DNA of 64,000 bases. Origin: Hymenolepis diminuta. Lineage: Eukaryota > Platyhelminthes > Cestoda > Cyclophyllidea > Hymenolepididae. Of the stretch, positions 26,201 to 38,874 are shown piece after piece. The position numbers and the translations under genes were made by a program. Under the pieces are notes generated by a model, which searched no databases, was not told the origin of the DNA, and saw nothing but the letters and a program-made list of their open reading frames with translations. The DNA is taken from NCBI GenBank assembly GCA_900708905.1, contig CAADRB010000015.1:2492199-2556198 (forward strand), in the 5' to 3' direction. The stretch's first letter is position 1; each line of letters opens with the position of its first letter.

Positions 26201-26456
26201 AAACAACGATGGCGTAATAGACTCAGGTGACCTTAAAGCGCTAATGGGCGATATTGGAAATGAATTGAGAGAAAGCGAAATATTCGACATGATTCAAGAA
26301 GCTGACAAAAACGGTGACGGAGTTGTCGATTATGATGGTAAGTGGGATTGATTATTTCATCTTAATATAATCTTTACAATTATATTAAAATTTTATGCGT
26401 TTTATTTTCTAGAATTCGTCGAATTATTTGAATCACCGAATGACCGTTTCATCTGA
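23244..26456 (+). CDS. Four-EF-hand calmodulin/centrin-like protein, complete
   Basis: Exons 23244-23543, 24063-24204, 24922-25028, 26190-26337 and 26413-26456 join in phase (0, 1, 0, 1) across GT..AG introns to give 246 residues. Residues 1-100 are a polar, Ser/Lys/Arg-rich extension without a domain. EF loops: residues 109-120 (EKSEGGSISFDE, weak at position 1), 145-156 (DKKGDEIIDYKE, Glu instead of Gly at position 6), 186-197 (DVNNDGVIDSGD, Asp at position 12) and 222-233 (DKNGDGVVDYDE, canonical). A short tail ends ..ESPNDRFI. Spacing matches the calmodulin superfamily, so calcium sensing or buffering is likely; the last two loops should bind best. ATG 23244 gives the longest frame; ATG 23322 is an alternative start. 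The acceptor at 24921, rather than 24901, is required to keep the frame and restores loop 2. A closer subfamily cannot be named. Confidence 0.85.
24395..24414 (+). repeat. (TA)10 microsatellite
   Basis: Perfect TA dinucleotide run in the second intron of the EF-hand gene. Confidence 0.95.
25380..25500. repeat. GC-rich insert in EF-hand intron, likely repeat fragment
   Basis: A block starting near GTCGCTTGTGCACGGGTCTC and running through CACACCCGTTGGGCGG stands out from the AT-rich intron. It has no open frame and looks like the tail of an interspersed element; no second copy was found here. Confidence 0.3.
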
Positions 26457-26799
26457 TGAAAAAAATATATTAATACGATTTTTTCTTTATTGAGTTGTGT
26501 TATATTGTTTTAACTACATTTTTAGACATTTTAATAGGGTTTAGCATTACGTTTATTGTTCATGAATTCTCCGAAATAACACATTACATCACAAAGCCAA
26601 GTATAATAGGTTAAGCACAGTTTCCTTCATTAATCATATTAAAATAGAATTTCGGAGAGTTTTATCATAAAATTTCTTGGAATACTCTATATGAAATTTA
26701 AATCTTGGAGTTTTGAAGGACTGAGGTAGCTTCATTTGAGGTAAGGTACTTTAAAAAATAAATCAATCAATCTTGATATCCCTCTCATAGAGTCAAAGA

Positions 26800-27075
26800 T
26801 TTCATGGCTAATATGATGGGAAAAGTTTTCCACGTTAATAGAACCACAGCTTTATCAAACACCTGGAATCAAATGAGAAGGGAAAGGAGAAAGGAGCCGG
26901 AAGAGGATTTGGGAGAGAAAAATAGATGCGTTAGTTCCTAGCAAGGACAACCCAGATTGTGGGAAAAAGGCAAAATAATGTACAATAGAGCATCCTTAAT
27001 TTTTTGACGAGCCATTGACAGTTAGGTCGGAAGTATGAGTCAGCAGGTACGCAGCACATAGAGATCTAGCAGTCA
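26800..27075 (+). repeat. Dispersed repeat family R, copy 2
   Basis: Purine-rich head (GGGAAAGGAGAAAGGAG) followed by CAACCCAGATTGTGGGAAAA, AAAATAATGTACAATAGAG, GAGCCATTGACAGTTAGGT and GCAGCACATAGAG. These parallel CTCAGACTGTGAGGTACAATAAGAC and CAACTAACAGTTA of the 16.9 kb copy. It is more diverged than the other copies and lies shortly downstream of the EF-hand gene. Confidence 0.4.
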
Positions 27076-28369
27076 TATGAGTTTGAGAATACAAATACTA
27101 CGGGTCACAAAGTTGCTGTTATTATTTGTAATTGAATTCAGCATATTTTAAAGGAAAATGAATGTAATATTCCGTCCGAACAGTTGTGACAGTGAAAAAA
27201 TTCACCGACTTTGAATAGTATTTTATCATTTCGAAGGATATTTTTAAAAGTTCTGGCTAATTCAAAACCTTCCTCTCAGACTTATCAGTTAGACTTTCAA
27301 GCACACCACAAGGATCCAGGACCAAGGTAGTCTTTTATTGTACTTGTCGAATTTGAGGTGCACTTTTGTGGGTCTCAGTCGAATTACGTTAATCTTGTCT
27401 CTACGTAATCTACTCAAATGTGTCCCTTTTACTTGCACTATATTTTCAATTCCCATCTCAAAATGGCTCTCAGACAAACAGTCAAGTCGTATTTTCCTAT
27501 CTATCCGTTAGCTATTACTGCGCTAAGCCTCCTTAATAAATAATGGAGTGAACATGTTGGACTATTCCCAGATCCTTTTTGTCGCAGTTTTCCTACCATG
27601 TATTGGAATAACCAGCACTTCTTCGTCTACGATCATGTAGCAACCAGTTTTGCATGGCATTTTTTAATGGTTCACGGGTAAATTTAAGCACGTTTTCCTT
27701 TGACAATCCTCCATTACCTCTGCACGCGAAAACAAAAAATTTTCAAATATTGTGAATTAAGCGTCTGAATATTTTTAAAAGACTTAAAATTCTCAGCAAA
27801 GTGATTATTTTCAAAGCGGTTTAAAAAAATATAAAAATGTTGGAGTTCTAAAACAGGAAGTTGGTTTTCATTGGCCACATATAATTTTAATTGATTTTGT
27901 GATAACAAATTCTGGATTAATACAGCTCAATTGAAGTGATAATTTGTTTTTAAATAATTTTGAAATTCCAGTTATTCGCTATTTTTATTAAGATAAACCC
28001 CACATTTAAAAATTTGCTGAAAATTATTACCTTATAAGATACTGTTTTAAATTTTGTATTGAATTATCAAAGATGAAGTAAAGAATTAAGATTTTATCTT
28101 TCTCAATAAAAGGAAAATTTTCTTTTACTGGTCAAAAGTTAGTCATTTTTAACATTAGTATTCAAAATGGTACATTTGAATCCTGGAAAATAATCAGGTA
28201 TGATAAAGCATCAAAATATGGGGAACAGTTAGATAATACAAAAGCTATGTAGCAAAGAAGTCTAAAGGATCTTAACTAACACTAATCCTACTTTAGTAGT
28301 CAGACCAAATCAGTCTTAGATACCCCTTCATAGAAAAAACGATCTTTCTAGGTCTAACAAGATACAATG

Positions 28370-28660
28370 ATCTTTCTCGAGTGAGAAGACCAAATTTTAA
28401 ATAGGGTCATGTGTGCTAGGCAAGTGGGACCAAATAAGGGTGGAAAAGAGGAAGGAGTACAAATCAGAATTTTGAGAGAACTAAAAGGCTTCAGTACTGA
28501 CCAAGACCAATTGGGGTTGTGAAAAGCAATAAAACTGCTGGCATTTTCGCATTCTTTGTTCTCTGATGAGCAACTGAGCATGAATTAGTAAGCCCGTAAT
28601 ATGAAGAGAGACCCAGCAGACACATGAGAAAGAGTGCACAGGAGCTACACACTTTTCATA
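28370..28660 (+). repeat. Dispersed repeat family R, copy 3
   Basis: Contains GGCTTCAGTACTGACCAAGA, GGGGTTGTGAAAAGCAATAA, TTTTCGCATTCTTTG and TCTGATGAGCAACTGAGCAT in the order seen at 16.9 kb (GGCGCCAGTACTAG .. TCGCGTTCTTTG .. TGATGAGCAACTAACAG). Frames on the minus strand cross this region but do not match between copies. Confidence 0.5.
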
Positions 28661-29429
28661 ATAAAAGGTGACCAAATGTAGTCGGTTTGCATTCTCTCCC
28701 CTCAGCCTTGAGTAACTGCTATTTGAAGCTCTCTAAAAAAAATAATAGGGTGGACATTTGGGACTATCAAAAAATATTTTTTGCGGTATCTTTCTACCCT
28801 TAATAATTGAAATTAGAGGAAAAGACTGATTCCTCTATTACAGATCATGTAGCAAGTAGTTTTGTGTGAAAATTCCAAATGATCCTCAGATGAATCTTAG
28901 CAGGCCTTCCTTCTGATTATTCTAAAAAATATTTGCATTGAAGCAATTGAAATTCAAACTTTGTTCATGAGCACGCTCTTTTATTGTTGAGCGTTTAAGC
29001 ATTCTAATATGGCATCAAATTCGCAACAATAAGCCCATTATATGGAGGAAATAGGTCACTAAAGATTTTATTATCTAATATATAGAAAACCATATTAAAA
29101 GTAATTAAAACAATTTCAAAAGAAAATAAAAATCGTTAGTTTTAAAATAAGGAGTTGCTCTTCAGTGTCTCTGTGTTTAATTTCAGTTGGTTTTTGATAA
29201 CATTGGGCTTTATGCAGGCCAGTCAAAGGAGTACTTTGTTCTTGAAGTAATTTCGAAATTCCATTGAGCGACAAGATTATTTTTGCCATTTTTTAATTTT
29301 AATAAACTTTGTTTATAATTTTATTAATACTTGATAATTTATAAAATGTTTTAAATCCTCTACTGAACCATCTTTTAAGGAATAATTTTCTTTTAGTGGT
29401 TAGCGTTTATTGATTTATAATATTAGTCT

Positions 29430-29745
29430 TCAAAATGCCAAAGTGAGATACAGTCTTTCCCCAACTGTACTAAGGATATTTGATAATGACAGACTAAAGC
29501 CCATCATTCACACTGCGAGAATGCTGAACTCAGGACTACGTACTCGCAGAGCTATGACGTGTGAAGAGCTATTTCAGGCGATTTCTTTGGGAAATCTCCC
29601 AGTCAACCTTCAAAGAAAAAAACTTCTGCTATGAAGTGCTATTTTATGCTGAAACCTGTTTTCAAGAAGAATTAAAAAGAAAGTTTACACAAGGTCTTGA
29701 CCAACTCAAATCGATCAGAACATCAGGAAAACCTTTTCTTTGACC
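29430..29745 (+). mobile_element. Possible remnant of a LINE (RTE-like) reverse transcriptase C-terminus
   Basis: Two overlapping open frames (29410-29634, 29561-29743). The first reads RYSLSPTVLRIFDNDRLKPI, which resembles the 'lxVFDxxCLRxI' segment near the C-terminus of RTE/CR1-type LINE proteins, followed by a basic region. A frameshift would be needed to join the frames. No catalytic YxDD or endonuclease motif is nearby. The call is weak and could be chance. Confidence 0.3.
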
Positions 29746-32700
29746 GGGTTAAAATAGTTAACAACGTCAATTTGTGTCTCTAATATCACAATTATTCCTC
29801 GAAAGGGGATCTGAGCAAGCATGGTGTAGTGCAAAGCTACTGAATGTTTGTGAATGTCCGTGGAAAGGGAAGCAGTGATCGGATGCAGTGATCAAAAAAC
29901 AATTCCAATCTCCAATTTTCTGTTGTTTCAAGTATTATTACTGCCAAACTTCATAATTTTTCCGTAATTTTGACATCACGTTTAGTGTAAGTTTATCAAA
30001 AGTCAGCTTGTTAAAGAAGGAAAATAATTATTACTCTGAATTCCGCAAACCAAATCTCCCTGTCTTTGGCCAAAACTATTTCCTCTCTGCTGTAGCTATA
30101 TATCCCCTTTTCTGATTAGTATGTTGCGTACTATCTTTAGCGATGAATAGACGTTTAAACAGCAAAATACCTATTGAAAATTTAATTATGATTAAGGATC
30201 TGAACGTGGTTAACAGTAAAATAATGTAAAAAGGGATATAACGACAAGGAAATCGAAAGAAGTTACTCAGGAGCTGTTCTTTACATGAATTCGGAGCACA
30301 CGAAGTTATCTATTCCTTTTGAGAGAAATACCTTTTCCTTTTTAATGTTATAAAGTCGTAAAATTTTGATTTTGATAACCTGAATCAATTATTACTATGT
30401 GAGTTCAATCCTAGCGTGTTTAGAGCTCAAATATCAGTTAAATTAAATCGGTGGTTGGTCCTGCTACTTTGACTTATTTGTACCTTTTCACCGCCGAGAG
30501 GAAACAGATGTGTTCATTTTTGTATAGTAAAGCTCATTGGAGTTTACTCAGGGCCAACACACTAAGATGTATTTAAGTATTTTATCTTGAAAAGTCATAT
30601 CGTTTCTGAAATATATAAATCACCATGACAGAGATTTTTATGACATTTAACGCTAGGATAAATGACACTTCATGTCAAATTCATTTTAAATCAACATCTT
30701 TACGAAAATTGTTCTATTTTACAAATCTTATGTAAAAATTTCTACAACAAAGTCAATTAAGATTTTTTACGGTTTGAATGAGTCAACGTCATTTCGATCC
30801 TCCTCCCTTTACCAATTGCTCAACTTTCCATTAACTGATTTCAGTTCCTCCCCACAATTAAAAATAGTAAAATCTTTTGTTTTACTGTGAGCAATAATAT
30901 TAATGACCTATTTGGACACATAGAAATGGGTTTCGTCAGATTGTGTTTGGCAGGAGAAGATTGAACCAATCATTGGTCTTCATTATCTGGTCGTGGGAGA
31001 ATATAATTAGTCGGACAACTGACCAATTGATAACTGATGGTTGATCATGTCATTATTATAATGTAAAAAAGACCTGCTGATGATTTATCGTCGATATTGC
31101 AGTTCCAGTTCACCTCGGAGCATTTTTTCGCCTTCCTATCATAATTTGCTTAACCATTTCGTCTTCCACGCATCCGACTCTGGAATATATTTAAAAACGG
31201 GCAACAAATAATTAATAAACCACAAATCATTCCAGAGTAGGTGCCTATTTATAAGCCTGGACACAAATTTCATAGAGGAAACACTTGTAATAATATATTC
31301 TATCGTGAATTATATTCACTGAAATTTGCGCTTTATTATATAAAATTATTAAGTTAGATATAATGATTCTATTAAATATCATACCATAAAACAACTAAAT
31401 ATTCTTGAATCAGCACCAAATTCACTTTTAAAACTGGAAAAATTATTTAGAGGATTTCATTAAATTTCCGTAGGACGACAGTGTCGGCAAGCTAATTTAA
31501 TTTGAAAAAGTTAAATTAATAAAAATGCATTTTATCACCGTAAATACTAGGAGCTACTTTTCCATAGATTTTTTTCAAACTGTATTCCCAACTGGGTCAC
31601 TCACACTATTGTCAGCGTTCTCTAGAATTAATAAGCTCTTCTTCCACTAATTTTTTCCTTCCCTGTCTTAAATGTAAGAAATACGTTAGCCCTAGATATC
31701 ACCTTCTGTTTACCAACTGTATTTTAACTCTTGTTATAAATAGTAATAAAATAAAAGGCAAAATTTCCGATTTCTTTCTACTAAGTATACGAAGTCAATC
31801 TCTCTTTTATTTCTAATTTTGGATACCACTTTTCTATTTTCTATTTTTGAATTCCTGATGAGAAAGTAAATTCACTTGGTATCCCAATAAGAGGCGCTAA
31901 CGATAGGAAAAAATATCATTCGAGTGTCAAGTGTCACCGATTCAATGATCGAATGTGCTTCCCATTTATATTTGGGCCAGGCCAGTTAAAGATCAAACGA
32001 TTGAATTTGAAGTTTGTCAAGTAATTCCTTGAATACATTGACTATGTAGACGATATATGTCTTATCATTCCACCGACTGAAAAGTTCAAACACCCTCTTT
32101 AATGACTTAAGTCAATGACTGACAGACATTCTATAGAAATAGTTTATGGTGAAACCACCTGGATGCATGTAAGTACAGATCTGGGTGTTATATTTCTCCG
32201 ACGAGATGATAATGAATTGAATCATGTGGACCCTTTTAGCTAAATTGGCTCTGCAGTGCATAACAAAAGTATAGCAGACGATGATGCAATGTTAAAAGCC
32301 AAAATGGATCTAGTGTAACCTGGACCGATTTTAATATCGAGCGTACTTTCCGACAGAATTCGAGCATCTCTACTAGAAGCAATCATCAAATGGGTCATTC
32401 TACATGATTTATATATAGTTGATAATAAATAAAGGGCCGTTCAGAACATTCCTCATCAGATGGTGTTGAAAACACAATCGATAAGAACTAATTGCCAAAT
32501 CGCTACCTCATTTTTTATGGAAAAGAAGCCTTTAGATAGAAAATTGTAACCAAAATCCTACAAATGAATGCCTCTATCTCTGTACATACAAATAGTTAAA
32601 GTAACTATGAAGTTCATATTAACTCTATGAGGACGCTGAGCAGATGTTTGGTGAGAAAGAAGGTGAAATTGTGTAGAAATAAACTTTATATTTCGCGGTT

Positions 32701-35700
32701 AGAAAAAATAGGGGATTTAAAATGGGATGAACCAGTCCAAAATTGAACCGCAGATACCTCTTATAATTTGTAAACATTGAAGTAGAAATTCAGCTTCCAC
32801 CATCAAATGAAGAAAAGAACAAAGAATTACCCGTAAGGAAAACTAAATCTTGAGATTACAGGCTTCCGTACTTTCAGCAAATTCATTTTCAATACCTCAA
32901 AAGTAAGCATGACAGAAGGCAGATTAATTTTCAGTTCTGCATTTATAATACATGCTCAGAGATTGTAGCTGATTAGTATAGTAATATTAAGTGTAATAAA
33001 AGAATTCCTTCTTTTATTGATCAAAGCAACTATTCATCAATCTAGTTCCTAATAAGCACTAATAATATAATTAAAATTAACACATATTTAGCCAGATCAT
33101 TTTCACGGTACATGTACTATAAGCATAATGATTTGTTTATTACATACTACTTAAACTTTCTGAGTAGCAAGCAAAATGTGGTATCATTCATCCGATAAGC
33201 AGGCAGTGAAGGTCGTTATTTTCAATAAACCAGCCCACAGATTTACTTCTAGCAAGTTCTAATAATCGAATATGTGGAATAAACGTAAAAAACAACGATA
33301 AAAATTTATGATTATAAAGTTATGTTTAAGTAAAACAGGGATTTATTTATAAGGTATGTACTTTACAGATTAAATAACTTCTAAAACAGCTTTGATTTTT
33401 ATATTTTAATTAGACCTATTTCAGCTGCTATTTTTCTGTACTGTGTTTTTAAATGATACTATGCTCAACACCCATTTAGTTGATTCATTTGATCCTACTC
33501 GCGCTGTCTAGCCAATATCTTTAAATTCATTATAAATTTCCCCACTTAGGTTTTTTATACACATAAGTCCGCGCAGTGTCATACGAGCTTTGGTATAGTC
33601 AAGAATTCTAGCTTAGCCTGCCTTCTATTCCTTAGCAGCAACGTGGTTGACGGCTTGCGCTATCAGAACTTGGTCTGCTTATCACACCCACCCTTCGCAA
33701 GCACTGTGCGGACGTTTTGTTTCCGCTTTATCTATATTGAAATCTAATCTCTTGCTGATATTCTCTGGTATTGGTCTTTGCTCAGTTCTTTATAAACTGG
33801 CTCGGAAATGGACGATTGCCTTCTAGTAACTGCTAGAAAGATGTCAAATATTGAAGGAAACCTTTATTATAGTGTAATAGAATCACATTGCTTTACAGAC
33901 TTTCGTTTAAAGAGAAGTCAAATGAGCTTATGAACACTGGTCACCTCAACTAGATGATTCTATGTAAAATAATTTTATAAAGATATATAACGAAGATTAA
34001 GGCATGAGGGAACTTATATGCTAGTCTTTTGCGTAGTATATTGCATGCTTTGCTCCATATTCTCCAAATGGACAACGATACTTCCTAATTTCTTTCGCAC
34101 TAACATTTACATATGCTTTGTGATACCATTTCGTAAACCAATCCTATTGAATCCGGCTTATATTCGAAACATTATAATTTGGATAAGCACAAGGTAAATT
34201 GTGGCGGTAAATTTGGTTTGAATTCCATTCTTTGGCAAGGCCAGTCGTTCTCACGGAATCCGTGATGCGCGAAACTGTCGGAAGTCAAAAATTAACAAAA
34301 AACATAAAAAATGATGTAAGCACGTTTTGCTCAACACTATTTGTAATAGAGTAATAAAAGTACCTCGTATTTTAAATCCCACTTAAACGGGTCAATTTTT
34401 CACCAGGCTTGATATCACAGCCCCTCATAGGTCAAAAACAATCAATAGAGCAGTCTTGAAGTTAACGCGAACATAGTTAATGAATGTTCCATTTGTGCTA
34501 TGATCATGTTTGACGATTTTCCCATCCGGCCGTCATTCAATTGTATAATGGTATCTCGATATAAGATTCTCTCCAAAGTCATTTTCGATTATACAATTTA
34601 TTGGGGCTAAATAAGTTAAAGGGATGATTCTTATTCTCTCAAGAATTCCAACTCTCATTCTTTTGATGTATTCAATATTACCAAATGTATTTTGCGGCTT
34701 CCCCGTTTGTCAGCATTCAGTTTTCGAGTCACCTATCCAAATCAGTATTAAATCGTTCATTTCATTTAACATAAATAAAGCGAACTCATACAGTTTAACT
34801 TAAAATAAAAGTGATCTAAACAGGCTGTTTTTGGTTAGATTATAATTATATTTTGGTAGATATGGGGTTGATTAATCTTGAATTTACATTATGTTTTATC
34901 ACCATCAGTTTATTTGTGAAACATTTTCAAATACTCAGAGGTTAAGTTAATACTAATCTGTATTATACTTGATATGACCAATAGCTAACTCTTTCTACCG
35001 TTAACTGGAATTTTCTTAGTAATAGTAATTTTGCTCATTTATGAAGCTAGTATGGGAAACGGGGTTTAAACAGGTCTTTATTAAGGGGCATCATATAAAT
35101 AAGGCAAGTAAACATGAAAAGACGTGAAGTCCGTGTGATTTGTGAAAGATGGGACTAAGGGCCAAGGAGCGATAAGTACAACGGCTATCTTTTCTATGTT
35201 TCAAACCTGGACCAGGTACTTCAGCGACCATATGGCAACACTGAGCCCAATTCCGGTTTTCCCGTTAATTCACTCTACTTTCAGGCACGTGATCCGGCTT
35301 GGCTAGATAGATTATGAGCCAACTTTTAACGCGCTCGAGGCTTATGCTCACGTTGAATTTAATATAGGTATTAAGAATGGCATTCTCATTAATGGCATCT
35401 TATAAGTAAAAATGCATCTGAAAATGGGTCCATGTTGCTTGATAAAACTGCTAAACGGCAATCTCATAGATAGTACAAAGGTATTGCTCCCTTTCATGGT
35501 AAAATTGGCAAAATTTGCCACCTCAAACCTCAATATTTTTGTTTGAATCAAGATTTTGGCTTTTAGAGAGGGAAATCATCCGTTGATTTATCCATTATTT
35601 AGCCGTTGACTATCAATGTTTAAATGATTAAATGTTTTAAATGATTTCCTATTATGGTGTATCAAGATATTACAGCACCTCATTTTGTTGATATTTATAT

Positions 35701-38700
35701 ATCATAATAAAAATTTTTAATACATTAGAAGCAGTATTAATTTTTATTCAGTGAATAAACATACACAACCCAAATAAACCTGAATTTATTTCGAAGAAGT
35801 TGATTTTCAGATTATTGAACTTGACTAAACTTGCAATTTGATATGTTAAACGTGATGGAATATAAAACACTATATATACATATATTCATGAACGCTGATT
35901 ATTCCACCAAAATGGCTCACGATTTGTGGAAAGGGAATACCTCAAAACTAAATACATGTCACAAATATGGTGACTTCATTTACTGTTTCAGTCCCAAAGA
36001 TGAAGTGACATTTCAAATGGTAAATTGCACTAATAGCAGGGAGACGAAAGGCAAGTCTTCCCCTTCCAAACTTACCCTACGGTCCAGCTCAGGATCTCAA
36101 AAAAACAAACACATGAGTGACTGTTTCATGATATACTCACGGAGATGGTCTCTATCAGCACCAATGTGGAGAGTAAAAAAGACTAATAAACGCTGCGACT
36201 TGATTTGTAGATGATATAAGATGGGTAAACCTCTGTATTGACAGATATTTATTTTACGTGACATAGTATTTTTGTCGTTGTTGAACCATGAAATAAAAAT
36301 TGGTATTTAGAAAATTTTTACAGGTCGCAGTTTACTGAAATCAGCATTCAGTCGAAGTTAGAATTTAATGGCAAACCTGTTCATTCTAAATCTCCTAATT
36401 TCAACAATTTCCATCATTTTAGATTGCAACTCTGTCTGCATGAATTTAAATTTTTCAGTACTTCACCTTTGCAGAATTATGCTGGGCCTTACTGTGCCAA
36501 TAATTTAGCGGACAAATATTCGTGCATATAAATAGCTAAATACGTACGGGATTTGTGTAATCAATTTATTCATCCAGCCCTTCGAACTTGGTTCAAAGAA
36601 TGTAAACTCGAAATTTGTAATTGTGCATTCAAGGGGTGTTAAAAAGAAATTGATTGAGAGCTACGTCGGCAGTGATTTATTCATATCTGTCCATTGAAGT
36701 AAACTCTCGTTCTCGATGTGCGCAGCCATAAAAAAGGAAAATTTCTGTAGTTCAGCAGACAGTTATTCTTGCATGAATCAGAGAAAAAGTAACTGTTAAT
36801 ATCACATCTCATGATTATGGGATTCATTTGCTACTCGGTAATACAGAAATGTGTCAATGACAAACATGGAGGAAGAGCGATTGAAAATTCTAATATGTGA
36901 GAGTAGAATTCCTTTTACAGACTTGTATGAATTCTTCTCTGTATATTAAAAACGCTCCTTTTAGACGCGTTTTATGAAATCTCGAAATCATTTTAATGTC
37001 TCTTCAGTTCGGCTTTATTCCCATATAATTTAACCGTTTACTAATTTTAGTTAGTAAATATTTTGTTAGAGACTCGATTATTGATACGATCTTTTAAAAT
37101 CTTTTTCAGAAAATCGTTACGTAATTTACAACTGAAATCGGAAATTGTGTATAATTTCTTCATACAATGTTACGATATTAGGATTATTTCAATATTGACT
37201 AAAACATTTGTTTAAACCACTTGCATCCTAGCAATTAAAGGACTTATAGATCATTTAGAAATTGGAAAAAATTTGTGTTAATGGCAACATTGATGGCTTA
37301 CAGCCATATCTCATAGAAGCTAGATATTATCTTAGGTTACTGCTGACCTCGCCGAAAAACGGTTTTGGACCTGGAGCGATCAACAGGAAAGATAAGATTT
37401 GTGTTGGACGACAGAAATAACCAGTTTCGTTTACATTCACAAGGAGTGAGTTTGTATAGATAAAAACAGTAAAATGACTTTAAATGAATAGTAGAAACTA
37501 GAATATAACATTTTACCGGATAAGTGATTGCAGTGAATAAATTGAACACCGGCAGAGGTATCATTTCTATGCCTAATTAGGTCTTAAGTACTTACCATCC
37601 GAATTCGCTGGGTAGATTTATAAATTTAAAATAATTGAATTGATTTTTAGACGATATGAAAATACGCATTATTGTGCGTTTAAAAAACCCTCTTATTATA
37701 CTTACTAGCTATTATGATTATTATTACATAATTTTAGCTGATCGTTTCTTTGTCTTGACAATTTTTTTGAGGTGCTTGTCAGGGAATCATTGAAAGTTAT
37801 TCACAAGAGGATGATGATGTCATAGCAATTGCTCATCACTTCATATACGCATGATTGAATGTCGTTTTAATGTATTTCATCTGCAAAACCCTCTTCTAAC
37901 TTAATGCCGCAGTAAATTTTGAATATATTAATAACCTTCTGTTTGCCATCCAGTTCACATTCGTTGAAATTGTCAACGACCATTCTTCTGGTTGATTCAT
38001 GCAATCCTTCAAAAATAAACTAAATCTTACTGCCTTTATTTCAGCAAGGTGTAAATCTTTATTTTTCTCATTTTTGTAGCTAACGATAATGTATGACAAT
38101 ATTTTAACATCTAAATAATTGTTTAATTTTATTTGGTGTCAACAGTTTATACGTCCTTTGTTTCTCTTGCTTTATTTTCAGCCATCGGTTTTTATTACAT
38201 CGTTGGTTTCCATGAGCTTAATATTACTAAAATCCAAAAATGAAAAGTACGAAAATTTGCTCGGCCTTTTAGCATCCAGACTTAGGTTAGAATCAGGGCC
38301 TGGTCCCCAGACAGGTCGTTGCTAATTGTCAGACTAAACTTGGACGTGTTGCTTCTGTGTCTAAACTAAACTTTTAACCTAATTCTAATCATGTTTCATT
38401 CCTATTAACTCTTGATCTGCCTACTTTTAAAGTAAAAAATATACATCTAATATTAGTTCAGTTTATTAACAAATCAGGAATTCCAACGGAATTACAAATA
38501 ACCATTTTAATCAATATTATTATTAGTAACCTGAATAATAAGCACATATATATATAATACGTCTTACTAATATGAACAGCAATCGGTTTGTTTATATTTC
38601 AACTTTACTTAAAGGGCTATCGTGTACATTTATGAATTTGAGAAGATGACGCAAGACAATAGGGTAAAAAACAAATATGTTATTATAGCTTTTAAACAAT

Positions 38701-38874
38701 ATATCCACGTATGATGTATATCGGCTTACTATGAGGGTTGACACATAAACAAGGAATTCAATATTTAATTTCTTTCAATCAAATAGAACAAGTCCATTTG
38801 GAAGTCGATAACAACGTTACCGTAAGGTTTGAGAAAGGACAAAATTATTATACAATGCAACTGCGATGCTCCTG

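Larger units (their letters stand above)
26457..38874. other. Long stretch without a convincing gene
   Basis: About 12.4 kb, mostly AT-rich. It holds two copies of repeat family R, a possible LINE remnant at 29.4 kb, a GC-richer patch at about 35.15-35.34 kb and a 127-codon open frame (35831-36214, plus). That frame lacks domain motifs and splice context and is not accepted as a gene. Confidence 0.5.

Noticed and set aside
35831..36214. 127-codon plus-strand frame
   Set aside because: Composition and lack of any motif or exon partners fit chance in a window of this size.
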